Source of the DNA: an uncultured Taibaiella sp.
Lineage (GTDB): Bacteria > Bacteroidota > Bacteroidia > Chitinophagales > Chitinophagaceae
DNA length: 14,667 bases
NCBI GenBank assembly: GCA_946886975.1
Contig: CAMPJV010000024.1
Span: forward strand, 1-14,667
Reading direction: 5' to 3'
This document shows, piece after piece, positions 1 through 8,093 of this stretch; position 1 is the first letter of the stretch, and the number at the start of each line of letters is the position of its first letter. The notes under the pieces are model-generated. The model worked only from the letters and a program-made list of their open reading frames with translations. It did no database searches and was not told the origin of the DNA. Both the position numbers and the translations under genes were made by a program.

Positions 1-2
1 CG

Positions 3-1496
3 CTTACACACAATGCCAATAACACTGTTACCGTTTTGGCCGCCACAGCAGGTAAGTTCGCTCTTGGCATCAAAATAAAGGAGTACCGCAACGGACAGCT
101 TATAGCTACGACAATGAGAGATTTCACGCTGGTTGCGCTGCCTTCGTCTATTGTCTCCACTTCGCCACTTCCTACGGCAAGCACCGGCTTCAATTATGTC
201 ACCTGCCCTGGTGCCGCTAACAGCATATCGCTTGCCTTTACAGATCCTACTCCAACAGACTCGGTGTACCTGTATATCACAGCGCCCACCATGCCCGGCT
301 GGACATTCAATATCGTTACCGCCCCTGCCCTTGGCGGCGCAACTGCTAACATCACGTGGACTACACCCGCAACGATGAACCCTGCTACAATGCCGGTGTT
401 CTACTTCAATGTACTGGCGAGGGATAACTCATGTCCTGCACAGGCATATGCTATGTTCGCGGTGGCAGTGCAGACAGCTCAGTGCCAGACGGACAGTGTA
501 TGGGCTGGTGATGCAAATGGCGACTATACGGTAAACGTTTACGACCCTCTTGCAGTTGCTGTGGCCTTTGGCCAAACAGGACCAGTACGCGCAGGCGCAA
601 CAACTACATGGCAGGCCGAGTGGTGTCCTCCATGGGCCGATACCTTTATCAATGGAGTGAATCTGAAACATGCCGACTGCAACGGAGACGGAACAGTTGA
701 CGCCGCCGACCTACCTGCTGTAACTGCAAACTGGGGAATGGTGCATCTGAAAGAAGGCCCCGCGGCAAAGACATCCGGCCTTCCTGAACTGTACTTCGAT
801 ATTACAGGCATAAACTTCGCTCCGGGCTCAACAGTATCGGTACCCATCAAGCTGGGAACTACAGCCAACATCACTAACAACTTCTATGGCATCGCCTCTG
901 TTATTGATATAGGCGGCATAACCCTTGCATCACCTCCTACTATCAGCTATCCCGCTAACTGGGTAGGCACAGGCGCCAACACCCTCAGCTTCGTAAAGAA
1001 TGTCAGCAACAACACAATTGGTTGGGCATACGCAAAGAAAGACCACCAGGATGTGAGCGGACAGGGCACGATCGCTACAGTAGACTTTACAGTACCCACG
1101 AACATTCCATGGGGCACTGCCATCACCCTGACTTTCTCAGGTGCCCAAGTGATCAGCAAGACTATGGCCTCCATTCCATTCACGGACCTGGACACAACAG
1201 TAACCGCAGGATCGCTTTCTGTAAACAACATCAATAACAACTTCAGGAACACTGCAATCGTTCCAAACCCCTCCGGCAACACCGCCAGTCTTACTATCGC
1301 ACTGCAGCAGGCCAGCGATGTGGAAGTATGTGTGCTTGACAACGTAGGTAAGATAGTGTACCGCGAAGTGGTGAAGGCTACTAAGGGTGTAAACACCGTC
1401 AGCCTTCCTGCTCAGCATTTAGCTACCGGCATCTACATGGTTAGAGTGACTGACGGCAACAATGAGCGCCAGTTAGTCAAGTGGCTGAAGAACTAA
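3..1496 (+). CDS. T9SS-secreted protein with dockerin-like and cohesin-like modules, 5' end missing
   Basis: The reading frame is open to the left edge, so the N-terminus and signal peptide lie outside; about 497 residues are visible. A TTG at 36 is an internal leucine, not a start. The visible order is: the end of an Ig-like repeat (GIKIKEYRNGQLIATTMRDF, about 55-130); a second Ig-like stretch ending near 470 with RDNSCP; a dockerin-like pair of calcium loops, GDANGDYTVNVYD (about 508-546) and ADCNGDGTVDAADL (about 671-712); a beta-rich cohesin/CBM-like region (about 780-1220, beginning LYFDITGINFAPGSTVSVPI); and a type A T9SS sorting domain (about 1240-1496, IVPNPSGN ... GIYMVRVTDGN ... KWLKN). 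The loop pair separated by a TGPVRAG...W...KHADC spacer is a pattern I know from Bacteroidota surface proteins. I infer secretion through T9SS and anchoring on, or release from, the cell surface. The ligand is unknown. A strong terminator follows the stop. Confidence 0.85.
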   Translation, partial: LTHNANNTVTVLAATAGKFALGIKIKEYRNGQLIATTMRDFTLVALPSSIVSTSPLPTASTGFNYVTCPGAANSISLAFTDPTPTDSVYLYITAPTMPGWTFNIVTAPALGGATANITWTTPATMNPATMPVFYFNVLARDNSCPAQAYAMFAVAVQTAQCQTDSVWAGDANGDYTVNVYDPLAVAVAFGQTGPVRAGATTTWQAEWCPPWADTFINGVNLKHADCNGDGTVDAADLPAVTANWGMVHLKEGPAAKTSGLPELYFDITGINFAPGSTVSVPIKLGTTANITNNFYGIASVIDIGGITLASPPTISYPANWVGTGANTLSFVKNVSNNTIGWAYAKKDHQDVSGQGTIATVDFTVPTNIPWGTAITLTFSGAQVISKTMASIPFTDLDTTVTAGSLSVNNINNNFRNTAIVPNPSGNTASLTIALQQASDVEVCVLDNVGKIVYREVVKATKGVNTVSLPAQHLATGIYMVRVTDGNNERQLVKWLKN

Positions 1497-1516
1497 CGCA
1501 AAGATGAATCTCCATA

Positions 1517-1552
1517 AGGCGCGCCTCCATGCAAGGGGGCGCGCTTCTTTTT
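1517..1552 (+). terminator. Rho-independent terminator of the dockerin/T9SS gene
   Basis: A 12-bp GC-rich stem (1517-1528 with 1535-1546, including two G-U pairs) closes a six-base loop ATGCAA and is followed by TTTTT at 1548-1552. It lies 20 bp after the stop codon at 1496 and separates this gene from the next one. Confidence 0.85.
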
Positions 1553-1613
1553 AAGGTGGGTCAGTTCCGCCTATGGTTTGTGTCAATAAACCAGCCGGTA
1601 ACCTGCTTCTGAT

Positions 1614-1621
1614 TACATTTG
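1614..1621 (+). promoter_or_regulatory. Bacteroidota -7 promoter box for the 144-residue protein gene
   Basis: TACATTTG is an exact match to the Bacteroidota -7 consensus TAnnTTTG and lies 24 bp before the ATG at 1646. No clear TTG-type -33 element is seen at the usual distance. The box contains a TTG at 1619 in frame with the gene, which could be mistaken for its start. Confidence 0.5.
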
Positions 1622-1645
1622 TCCCTTCTACCACAAATCAGGACA

Positions 1646-2080
1646 ATGAAACAGGAAGCTCTTAGTGCCTTATTGAATACCCTGCAGGCGGACGCCCCCG
1701 ACGTATACAAGACCATTATGGAAAATGATGGCGTCATGAAAGAGCCGGGCGAAATGCCCGTCACCCATGCCATCAAGGTCTATACCCGCAGGCGTGATCA
1801 CCTGTCCGAGAAAGGCAACACCGAAGGATCCCGTCAGCTGACCGATCTGCTAAAGACGCTCAGCGCAATGCCCAATTCAAACATCACGCTGCTGTCCATG
1901 TACTTTGACAACGGAGGATTTACCATCTTCACTTCCCGCAATCATCTACTTGGCATGTATAACGTAAATACCACCACCGCAGAAGCCATTGAGTTCCTGC
2001 AACGCGCCAAAGCTGCAGGGTCTGAATATCCAAAGCTCTATACGCTGTCCTCCGGCCAGATCGGCGAGATGATCGAATGA
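1646..2080 (+). CDS. Hypothetical small cytosolic protein, 144 residues
   Basis: I do not recognise this family. I chose the ATG at 1646 because AGGA precedes it at a good distance and an exact -7 promoter box covers the alternative upstream TTG (1619). The product has no signal peptide or membrane segment and looks soluble and mixed alpha/beta. A charged helical N-terminal half (MKQEALSALLNTL; YTRRRDHLSEKGN; LTDLLKTL) is followed by short strands (ITLLSMYFDNGGFTIFTSRN) and a C-terminal helix (TAEAIEFLQRAKAAG). There are no cysteines or metal-binding clusters. The gene is bounded by a terminator upstream and lies 85 bp before the DUF58 gene on the same strand, so the two may be co-transcribed. 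I assign no function. Confidence 0.7.
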   Translation: MKQEALSALLNTLQADAPDVYKTIMENDGVMKEPGEMPVTHAIKVYTRRRDHLSEKGNTEGSRQLTDLLKTLSAMPNSNITLLSMYFDNGGFTIFTSRNHLLGMYNVNTTTAEAIEFLQRAKAAGSEYPKLYTLSSGQIGEMIE

Positions 2081-2165
2081 TCAGGACCATCCCAACCTCA
2101 TGGATAAAAAGGTCAGCTCAGCTTATGATCGGCTTGCTCTGGTGAGCATCTGAGTCGTAACTTTA

Positions 2166-3509
2166 ATGCCATTGGACGCAAAACGATATATCACTGACCT
2201 TTTCATCAATAGCCGCTGGTTTTACCTCATAGGGGCGGCAGTTGTCTTCTTTGTCACATCCTTTTTCTTCCCAGGGGTGTATGAGCTGGCGGTGGTGTTC
2301 GCCCTGTTCTGCGGAGCACTCACCATAGGTGACTACCTTTTGCTTTTCGTAGTGAGCGGTAATGTACGCGGCGAGAGGACCTTATCCGCTCGCTTTAGCC
2401 TCGGGGATGAAAACAATATTCACGTCAGCCTAGAGAATAGGTTTCCCTATAAGCTCAGGGTAAAGGTTGTGGAGCAGCTGCCTGAACAGTTCCAGGAACG
2501 TAACTTCTTCCGCCGCATGACCCTTCCCTATATGGGCAGGCAAAGCATTGACTACAGCTTAAGGCCGCTGACACGCGGAGAATATGACTTTGGCCAGCTG
2601 CTCGCGTATGTGCAAAGTCCCCTCGGACTGCTGCAGCGCAGGTTTGAGGTCGCGCCTGCCGCAACAGTAAAGGTCTACCCCTCTTACCTGCAGCTGAAGA
2701 AATACCAGCTACTAGCAAACACTGACAACCTTTTCATCGGAGTAAGGAAGATCAGGAGGCTGGGCCATAGCATGGAATTTGAAAAGATAAAGAGCTACGT
2801 GCAGGGTGACGACATCAGGACCATCAACTGGAAGGCAACGGCCCGGAGCAGCGACATTATGGTCAACACCTACACTGATGCAAGAGAGCAACAGGTATAT
2901 GTGCTGCTGGATAAAGGCAGGACCATGAAGATGCCATTCGAAGGAATGACCCTGCTGGACTACTCCATCAATGCTACCCTGTCACTGCTCAACATAGTAT
3001 TGCAGAAGCACGACAAGGCTGGCCTCATCACCTTTTCTAACCAGGTTGGCAATATCATTCCCGCTGACAGAAGGACGAGTCAGCTGCAGCATATACTGGA
3101 GGCCCTGTACAAGCAACAGACGGAGTTCAAGGAAAGCGACTATGAGACGCTACTGGCCACTGTGCACAGGAAGGTAAGTCACCGCAGCTTCCTGCTGCTA
3201 TTCACCAACTTCGAAACGCTCTCCTCACTCGACCGGCAGCTCCCTTACCTGAAGCGCCTTTCGGACAGACACCTGCTCTGCGTAGTATTCTTCCAGAACA
3301 CTTTGCTCCAGGAGATACATGAATCCCAGCCCGATACCACCGAAGGCATTTACATAAAGACGATAGCGGACAGGTTCGACTACGACAAAAAGCAGATCGT
3401 GAAAGAGCTGAGGCGCCATGGCATCCTTGCCGTATTGACGACCCCGCAGCATCTTTCAGTAGATATCATTAATAAATACCTGGAGCTCAAGTCGAAGCAG
3501 ATGGTGTAG
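2166..3509 (+). CDS. DUF58 domain protein, membrane-anchored, vWA-like
   Basis: The 447-residue product begins with two hydrophobic segments (about residues 16-36 and 38-62), then a beta-rich cytoplasmic region (70-175) and the DUF58 core. The diagnostic motif GDDIRTINWKATARSS is at 214-229. The following vWA-like fold starts with VLLDKGRTM (246-254), where a classical MIDAS would read DxSxS, so metal binding is probably weak or altered. Later strands GLITFSNQ and LLLFTNFE fit a Rossmann-like fold. Proteins of this family are usually encoded next to a MoxR AAA+ ATPase and are thought to work with it in protein maturation or envelope stress; no moxR lies nearby here. No in-frame ATG follows until about residue 118, so the start at 2166 is secure. 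The biological role is unknown. Confidence 0.9.
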   Translation: MPLDAKRYITDLFINSRWFYLIGAAVVFFVTSFFFPGVYELAVVFALFCGALTIGDYLLLFVVSGNVRGERTLSARFSLGDENNIHVSLENRFPYKLRVKVVEQLPEQFQERNFFRRMTLPYMGRQSIDYSLRPLTRGEYDFGQLLAYVQSPLGLLQRRFEVAPAATVKVYPSYLQLKKYQLLANTDNLFIGVRKIRRLGHSMEFEKIKSYVQGDDIRTINWKATARSSDIMVNTYTDAREQQVYVLLDKGRTMKMPFEGMTLLDYSINATLSLLNIVLQKHDKAGLITFSNQVGNIIPADRRTSQLQHILEALYKQQTEFKESDYETLLATVHRKVSHRSFLLLFTNFETLSSLDRQLPYLKRLSDRHLLCVVFFQNTLLQEIHESQPDTTEGIYIKTIADRFDYDKKQIVKELRRHGILAVLTTPQHLSVDIINKYLELKSKQMV

Positions 3510-3586
3510 TGTCTTATAACTATCATATTAAGAACATAGAATTGTCATAACAGCTTTCTGAGCTTGCCGGTTAGTGATGCAGGTCA

Positions 3587-3594
3587 TAGCTTTA
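3587..3594 (+). promoter_or_regulatory. Possible -7 promoter box for the T9SS surface protein gene
   Basis: TAGCTTTA matches TAnnTTTG at all but the last fixed base. A TTG at 3564-3566, with 20 bp in between, could be the -33 element. The ATG at 3624 lies 29 bp downstream. No terminator separates this site from the DUF58 gene. Confidence 0.3.
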
Positions 3595-3623
3595 GACAAT
3601 ATTACTCACCAAAACACGCTATT

Positions 3624-5282
3624 ATGAGGTACTCACTACACTTGATCCTGCTAATAGGTAGCTTTCTGCTCGCCAATTCCTACTCAATGGCCCAGAACAC
3701 ACCGTTTCAGACAATCGAATACATCGACATCAATAACATAAAGGCCGCGCATTTGGTACATGGCGACATGTGGCATGACACCTCAGGGGTAAATGCAAGT
3801 TGCGAATTTCCCAAGGGTTCTGGTAACCATGTTGGCTTCACATCAACCCTTTGGATGGCCGGCTATGACAATGGTGGACAGCTTAGAGTTGCCGGGCAAA
3901 CGTATAGAAACAATGGTATCGACTTTTGGCCTGGTCCTTTGTCTGCGCAGGGTCCAGTAACCTATGCAGAATCAGAGAAGTGGGCCAAAATATGGAAAAT
4001 TGAACGCGTGTCTGTTGACAGCTTCCTGAGTAACTCCGTTCATACTTTAGCCAACACACCTGCGTCCATACTTGACTGGCCGGGAACCGGAAACATCTAT
4101 GCGACGGGGCATAACAATGTTCCCTTGACTTTTAACCTAGCCCGCCCCTATGCGCCATTCAATGATCTCAACAATAATAATGTCTATGAGCCGCTACAGG
4201 GTGAATATCCTGTTATGAAAGGCGACCAGATGCTTTGGTACATCTACAATGATTCCGGCCCTACTCACAGTGCATCTATGGCTCAGCCCTTGGGAGTGGA
4301 AGTGAAGGTTATGGTTTACGCCTATAAAAACAACTCGATCAGAGACAACATCGTATTCTATGATTACGAGTTGAGAAACCAAACGAGCGTACCATTGGAC
4401 TCTTTCGCCTATGGCATATTTGCTGACATGGATCTCGGATATGGCTTTGATGATTATATAGGCTTTGACTCCAGCAGAAACCTGGCTTTTATTTATAACG
4501 GAGACAGCATGGATGGCATGGGTAGCGCCGGATCGTATGGAGACTCACTACCGATTGCCGGCATTCGCATATTGAGTTGGAACTTCCTTGATAGTTGCCA
4601 AACTAATACCAGCACCGGCAGCTTTATGTTAGAAACCGGAGGAGCAAACGGCGCTCAGATGAATTATTCATTAAGAAGTACGTGGTCCTCAGGCCAGCAC
4701 TTAACTAATGATTACCAGGGGCCAGGCATCCCTGCGTCAGGTTTGGGAGCCGGCCCACTGGCCAACTATGCTTTCCCTGGAAATCCAACATCTCCAATGG
4801 AGTGGTCAGAGTGCGCAAGTACCAATCCTCAAGGTGACAGAAGGTTTGTTATAGCGAGCCATCCGCAGCAATTGCTTCCGGGCCAGGGCGAAAGATTCTC
4901 TTACGCCTTGGTAGTTACTCCGAGGAAGCATAATAATGCCTGTCCAAACCTGAGCTTCCAGGATATCCTGGACGTTAGCGATACGGCTAAAGCAGTCTAC
5001 TGTAATCCGCCTATCTATACCTCAGTAAACGATGGCAATGTTAAGACGCGCTCCTTAAACGTCTATCCAAACCCTGCAAACGGGTTCATCAATATCGCCA
5101 CACCTGCCCGCCAACATGAAGAAGTGGTCCTATTTGACGGAATAGGCAAAATCGTAAGCGTTCAATCCGAAAGAAAGGGCGACCGGATCGAGGTAAATAT
5201 TGGCGGTATGGCAAAAGGAATTTACCATATCCTATACCGAAGTGAAGGAGGAACCTATTCAGGCTCTTTCATTAAAGAATAA
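3624..5282 (+). CDS. T9SS type A sorting domain surface protein
   Basis: The 552-residue product starts at the ATG at 3624. This places a signal peptide at the N-terminus (hydrophobic LHLILLIGSFLLA, probable cleavage after SMA at residue 23); a TTG at 3564 would bury the signal. The mature part has a conserved module rich in aromatic residues and glycine (GNHVGFTSTLWMAGYDNGG, then TYRNNGIDFWPGPL) that I know from many large, uncharacterised Bacteroidota secreted proteins. It continues with aspartate-rich segments such as FADMDLGYGFDDYIGFDSS, which may bind calcium. The last 76 residues (477-552) form a type A T9SS domain: VYPNP, a central LFDGIGKIV strand, then GIYHILYRS. Export by Sec and then T9SS to the cell surface is well supported. 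No catalytic motif was recognised and the role is unknown. A terminator hairpin follows. Confidence 0.85.
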   Translation: MRYSLHLILLIGSFLLANSYSMAQNTPFQTIEYIDINNIKAAHLVHGDMWHDTSGVNASCEFPKGSGNHVGFTSTLWMAGYDNGGQLRVAGQTYRNNGIDFWPGPLSAQGPVTYAESEKWAKIWKIERVSVDSFLSNSVHTLANTPASILDWPGTGNIYATGHNNVPLTFNLARPYAPFNDLNNNNVYEPLQGEYPVMKGDQMLWYIYNDSGPTHSASMAQPLGVEVKVMVYAYKNNSIRDNIVFYDYELRNQTSVPLDSFAYGIFADMDLGYGFDDYIGFDSSRNLAFIYNGDSMDGMGSAGSYGDSLPIAGIRILSWNFLDSCQTNTSTGSFMLETGGANGAQMNYSLRSTWSSGQHLTNDYQGPGIPASGLGAGPLANYAFPGNPTSPMEWSECASTNPQGDRRFVIASHPQQLLPGQGERFSYALVVTPRKHNNACPNLSFQDILDVSDTAKAVYCNPPIYTSVNDGNVKTRSLNVYPNPANGFINIATPARQHEEVVLFDGIGKIVSVQSERKGDRIEVNIGGMAKGIYHILYRSEGGTYSGSFIKE

Positions 5283-5291
5283 TGAGGGTGG

Positions 5292-5299
5292 TACTTTTG
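5292..5299 (+). promoter_or_regulatory. Possible -7 promoter box ahead of the YCF48-like lipoprotein gene
   Basis: TACTTTTG matches TAnnTTTG exactly. Initiation a few bases downstream would put the hairpin at 5307-5336 in the leader of the lipoprotein mRNA. It would also place the ATG at 5301 at or before the transcription start, which argues against that ATG as the translation start. The match may be chance. Confidence 0.35.
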
Positions 5300-5306
5300 T
5301 ATGTCG

Positions 5307-5336
5307 AAAAGTCTGTTGCGATGCAACAGACTTTTT
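5307..5336 (+). terminator. Terminator hairpin behind the T9SS surface protein gene
   Basis: A perfect 13-bp inverted repeat (5307-5319 with 5323-5335) has a three-base loop GAT and an A-run on the left matched by a T-run on the right. It starts 25 bp after the stop at 5282. The most likely role is termination of the upstream gene. Because of the -7 box at 5292 it could also sit in the downstream leader. Confidence 0.75.
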
Positions 5337-5387
5337 CATTTAGCCAATCTCCTGCGCAAATGGAATTATAACTATTTTGCCGGCTCT

Positions 5388-6368
5388 ATGCCTTTGATCA
5401 AAAAGCAACTACTATTTCTAATCATATTACTCAGCATAGCCTCCTGCAGGAAGGACCTGGTGCATTGGCAGCGGGTGGAGAAGATAGAGACCTTTACGAA
5501 CACGGAAAGGCTTAACAAGATCTTCTTCATCAACGATTCCGTAGGGTTTGTGGTAGGCGGCGAGCGTTTCAATAAGAGCACGATCCTGAAGACCACTGAC
5601 GGCGGAAAGACCTGGACCTATAGAAATATAGCTGAAGCTCCGAAGTCCTTATATAGCATCACCCTGTCGCCCGACGGCGCGATATATGCCATAGGGTTTG
5701 ATGGGAAGGTGCTTAGGTCTGCCAACGAGGGAGAGGATTGGACCTTTCGGCAGATATGGTATGCCCCGTATAAGGATATTGCTTTTACCAACAGTAACAG
5801 AGGCATCATTGTGGGAGGCGTCAGCTTTAATGAGGGCATCATGAGTTTTATAGACAGCAATGCGAATGCCTCCCCTTTCGACTCCCTGGGCTATGAGCTC
5901 AATGATATAGAAATGATAGACGGCAAAACAGGATATGTCAGCGGACTGGGCTTGATACTTAAGACAACAGATAGTGGCTATACGTGGCAGATGCAGAACA
6001 TACAGGACGACAACTTCAAGGCTGTTAAGGCCTACGGGGCAGATGAGGCCTGGACATGTGGCTACAACGGCAGCATCTTTCACACCACTAATGGAGGGCA
6101 AAGCTGGGAAAGGATGAGAAACGGGAATAATATCACCAAGCCCTCCTATAAGCTGCTGGACATTCTTTTCACCGACCCACTGCACGGCTATGCCGTCGGA
6201 GAAGGAGGCCTGTTCATATATTCAGATGATGGAGGCAAGCACTGGATGGAGCTGGAGCGCTTTACAGATGCGGCGCTAAGATGTATCGTTTCAAAGCAGG
6301 ACGGGTCGCTGATGGTTTGCGGGGATAACGGAGCGCTCTATCGCGTAAGGCCTGCAACCGTCTTTTAG
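5388..6368 (+). CDS. Lipoprotein with YCF48/BNR-like beta-propeller repeats
   Basis: The ATG at 5388 gives a 326-residue lipoprotein precursor: MPLIKK, a hydrophobic stretch, then the lipobox LSIASC with the lipidated cysteine at residue 20. The frame continues upstream to an ATG at 5301, but that would bury the signal and translate the terminator hairpin, so I rejected it. The body contains at least five Asp-box-like repeats: TTDGGKTW (69-76), SANEGEDW (111-118), TTDSGYTW (193-200), TTNGGQSW (233-240) and SDDGGKHW (279-286). Several follow a GxxxK or G-x-I/L strand, and GFVVGG/GYAVGEGG blades recur. This is the layout of YCF48/HCF136-like and sialidase-type BNR propellers. In Bacteroidota such proteins lack photosystem partners, so a role in surface binding or assembly is only inferred. 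It appears to form its own unit. Confidence 0.85.
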   Translation: MPLIKKQLLFLIILLSIASCRKDLVHWQRVEKIETFTNTERLNKIFFINDSVGFVVGGERFNKSTILKTTDGGKTWTYRNIAEAPKSLYSITLSPDGAIYAIGFDGKVLRSANEGEDWTFRQIWYAPYKDIAFTNSNRGIIVGGVSFNEGIMSFIDSNANASPFDSLGYELNDIEMIDGKTGYVSGLGLILKTTDSGYTWQMQNIQDDNFKAVKAYGADEAWTCGYNGSIFHTTNGGQSWERMRNGNNITKPSYKLLDILFTDPLHGYAVGEGGLFIYSDDGGKHWMELERFTDAALRCIVSKQDGSLMVCGDNGALYRVRPATVF

Positions 6369-6448
6369 CTGTGGAGTGGCAGCCTCTGAGCGACAGGCGT
6401 ACTTCTATCTGATCAACGATTAGCAGCCAAAAGCTAATATGTAATCAC

Positions 6449-6456
6449 TATTTTTG
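6449..6456 (+). promoter_or_regulatory. Bacteroidota -7 promoter box of lysS
   Basis: TATTTTTG is an exact TAnnTTTG match 61 bp before the lysS ATG. It predicts a leader of about 55 bases. An inverted repeat ATTAGC/GCTAAT (6419-6424 and 6433-6438) lies just upstream where the -33 region would be. No clear TTG is present there. Confidence 0.5.
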
Positions 6457-6517
6457 CACCTCCTTACCCAAAAGGAAAGACCTGAGAGTAAGATTCATTC
6501 CTGAATTAAATTAAATT

Positions 6518-8035
6518 ATGCAAGCAACACTAAGCGAACAGGAGATTGTTCGCCGGGAGAAGTTAAATGAGCTGGAAGCACTAGGGATCAACCCCTACCC
6601 CGCCCCTCTGTTTGAAGTTACACACACGGCAAAAGAGATAAAGGACAACTATACCGAGGAAAAACAGGAGGAATACAAGTCCGTCTCCCTCGCAGGGCGC
6701 ATCATGAGCGTACGTGATATGGGCAAGGCGAACTTCGCCGTATTGCAGGACAGCACAGGACGAATACAACTATACATTAAGCGTGATGATATTTGCCCGG
6801 ATGAGGATAAGACCTTATATACCACTGTCTGGAAGAAGCTGCTGGACCTCGGGGACATCATCGGGATAAAGGGATTTGCATTCATAACCAAGACCGGTGA
6901 AACGTCTGTCCATGTACAGGAGTTTACCATATTGACCAAGTCGCTGCACCCGCTTCCGGTTGTGAAGGAGAAGGACGGAGAAGTGTTTGATGCGGTAAGT
7001 GATGTCGAGTTCAAGTATCGTCAGAGATATGCCGACCTGATTGTGAATCCTGGCGTAAGGGACACCTTTGTGAAGGTCACGAAGATGAAGAATGCCATAC
7101 GTTCCTTCCTGAATGAGCGGGGAGCTCTTGAGGTGGATACCCCTGTGTTGCAAAGCATACCAGGCGGCGCCATAGCACGGCCCTTCATTACCCATCATAA
7201 CGCCCTTGACATTCCATTATACCTGCGTATTGCTAATGAGCTGTACCTAAAGAGACTAATAGTTGGGGGCTTTGACTGGGTCTATGAGTTCAGCCGCAAC
7301 TTCAGGAATGAGGGGATGGACAGGACGCACAATCCTGAGTTTACGATCCTGGAGTTCTATACCGCCTATAAGGACTATCTCTGGATGATGGAGATAACTG
7401 AACAGATGCTGGAGCAAACAGCTATCGCCACCAATGGCACTACTGACGTGGAAGTGGATGGCAGGGCGATAAGCTTTAAGGCACCCTACCCGCGCGTAAG
7501 CATATTTGATGCGATCAACGAACATACAGGTAAGGACGTCAGCAATATGGACGAGGCCCAGCTCAGGGAGGTATGTAAGGAGCTGCACATCGAGACGGAC
7601 AATAGCATGGGCAAGGGCAAGCTGATAGATGAGATATTCGGTAACAAATGTGAGAAGCACTACATACAGCCAACCTTCATCATCGACTACCCTGTGGAGA
7701 TGAGCCCTCTTACCAAAAAGCACCGGAGTAAAGAAGGTCTTGTGGAGCGATTTGAGCTCATGATCAACGGAAAGGAAATAGCTAACGCATATAGTGAGCT
7801 TAACGACCCTATAGATCAGCGGGCGCGGTTTGAGGAGCAGGTAAAGCTGATGGAGCGTGGTGATGAGGAAGCAATGTTCATAGACTATGACTTCTTACGT
7901 GCCCTGGAGTATGGCATGCCTCCGACAGCTGGTATTGGGATAGGGATTGAGAGGCTGGCCATGCTGCTTACAGGACAGGTGTCTATACAGGATGTGCTGC
8001 TGTTTCCGCAGATGAGACCGGAGAAGAATGTTTAA
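6518..8035 (+). CDS. lysS: Lysyl-tRNA synthetase, class II
   Basis: The enzyme charges tRNA-Lys with lysine using ATP, in the cytoplasm. The 505-residue length equals the usual bacterial class II LysS. An N-terminal OB-fold anticodon-binding domain (about 57-140) contains VSLAGRIMSVRDMGK and FAVLQDSTGRIQLYIK. The catalytic domain follows: KYRQRYADLIVNPGVRDTF (166-184), the motif 1 region through RGALEVDTPVL, the IPGGAIARPFITHHNALD substrate loop, motif 2 FRNEGMDRTHNPEFT (262-276), and motif 3 GIGIGIERLAMLLTG (472-486) with its ATP-binding arginine. All key motifs are intact and the frame is unbroken. The ATG at 6518 has an AT-rich leader and no Shine-Dalgarno. Transcription probably starts near 6463 and ends at the hairpin at 8154-8178. 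No T-box was seen in the short leader. Confidence 0.98.
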   Translation: MQATLSEQEIVRREKLNELEALGINPYPAPLFEVTHTAKEIKDNYTEEKQEEYKSVSLAGRIMSVRDMGKANFAVLQDSTGRIQLYIKRDDICPDEDKTLYTTVWKKLLDLGDIIGIKGFAFITKTGETSVHVQEFTILTKSLHPLPVVKEKDGEVFDAVSDVEFKYRQRYADLIVNPGVRDTFVKVTKMKNAIRSFLNERGALEVDTPVLQSIPGGAIARPFITHHNALDIPLYLRIANELYLKRLIVGGFDWVYEFSRNFRNEGMDRTHNPEFTILEFYTAYKDYLWMMEITEQMLEQTAIATNGTTDVEVDGRAISFKAPYPRVSIFDAINEHTGKDVSNMDEAQLREVCKELHIETDNSMGKGKLIDEIFGNKCEKHYIQPTFIIDYPVEMSPLTKKHRSKEGLVERFELMINGKEIANAYSELNDPIDQRARFEEQVKLMERGDEEAMFIDYDFLRALEYGMPPTAGIGIGIERLAMLLTGQVSIQDVLLFPQMRPEKNV

Positions 8036-8036
8036 T

Positions 8037-8090
8037 TTTGAATTTTGAATTGTGTTGTTGTTTATTGATACGTTATTTAAGACCCGCTTC
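8037..8090 (+). repeat. 54-bp direct repeat, copy 1 (left part of the terminator only)
   Basis: These 54 bases recur exactly at 8110-8163, offset by 73 bp. Copy 1 begins just behind the lysS stop codon and ends inside what is the hairpin loop in copy 2. It therefore has the left stem arm GACCCGC but no right arm or T-tract and cannot terminate. Confidence 0.95.
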
Positions 8091-8093
8091 CTA

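Noticed and set aside
947..1396. A 149-codon frame on the minus strand within the first T9SS gene
   Set aside because: The plus strand encodes the cohesin-like and sorting domains. No promoter or family resemblance supports the antisense frame.
2100..2153. A 17-codon leader-like frame before the DUF58 gene
   Set aside because: It is very short, has no run of a regulatory amino acid and no hairpin/anti-hairpin pair behind it.
1646..3509. The small protein plus DUF58 as a new defence system
   Set aside because: There is no nuclease, NTPase, toxin or sensor motif in either protein, and the neighbours are housekeeping or surface genes.
5649..6185. A 178-codon frame on the minus strand within the YCF48-like gene
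   Set aside because: It is fully covered by a lipoprotein gene with clear Asp-box repeats. The product looks like an antisense by-product.
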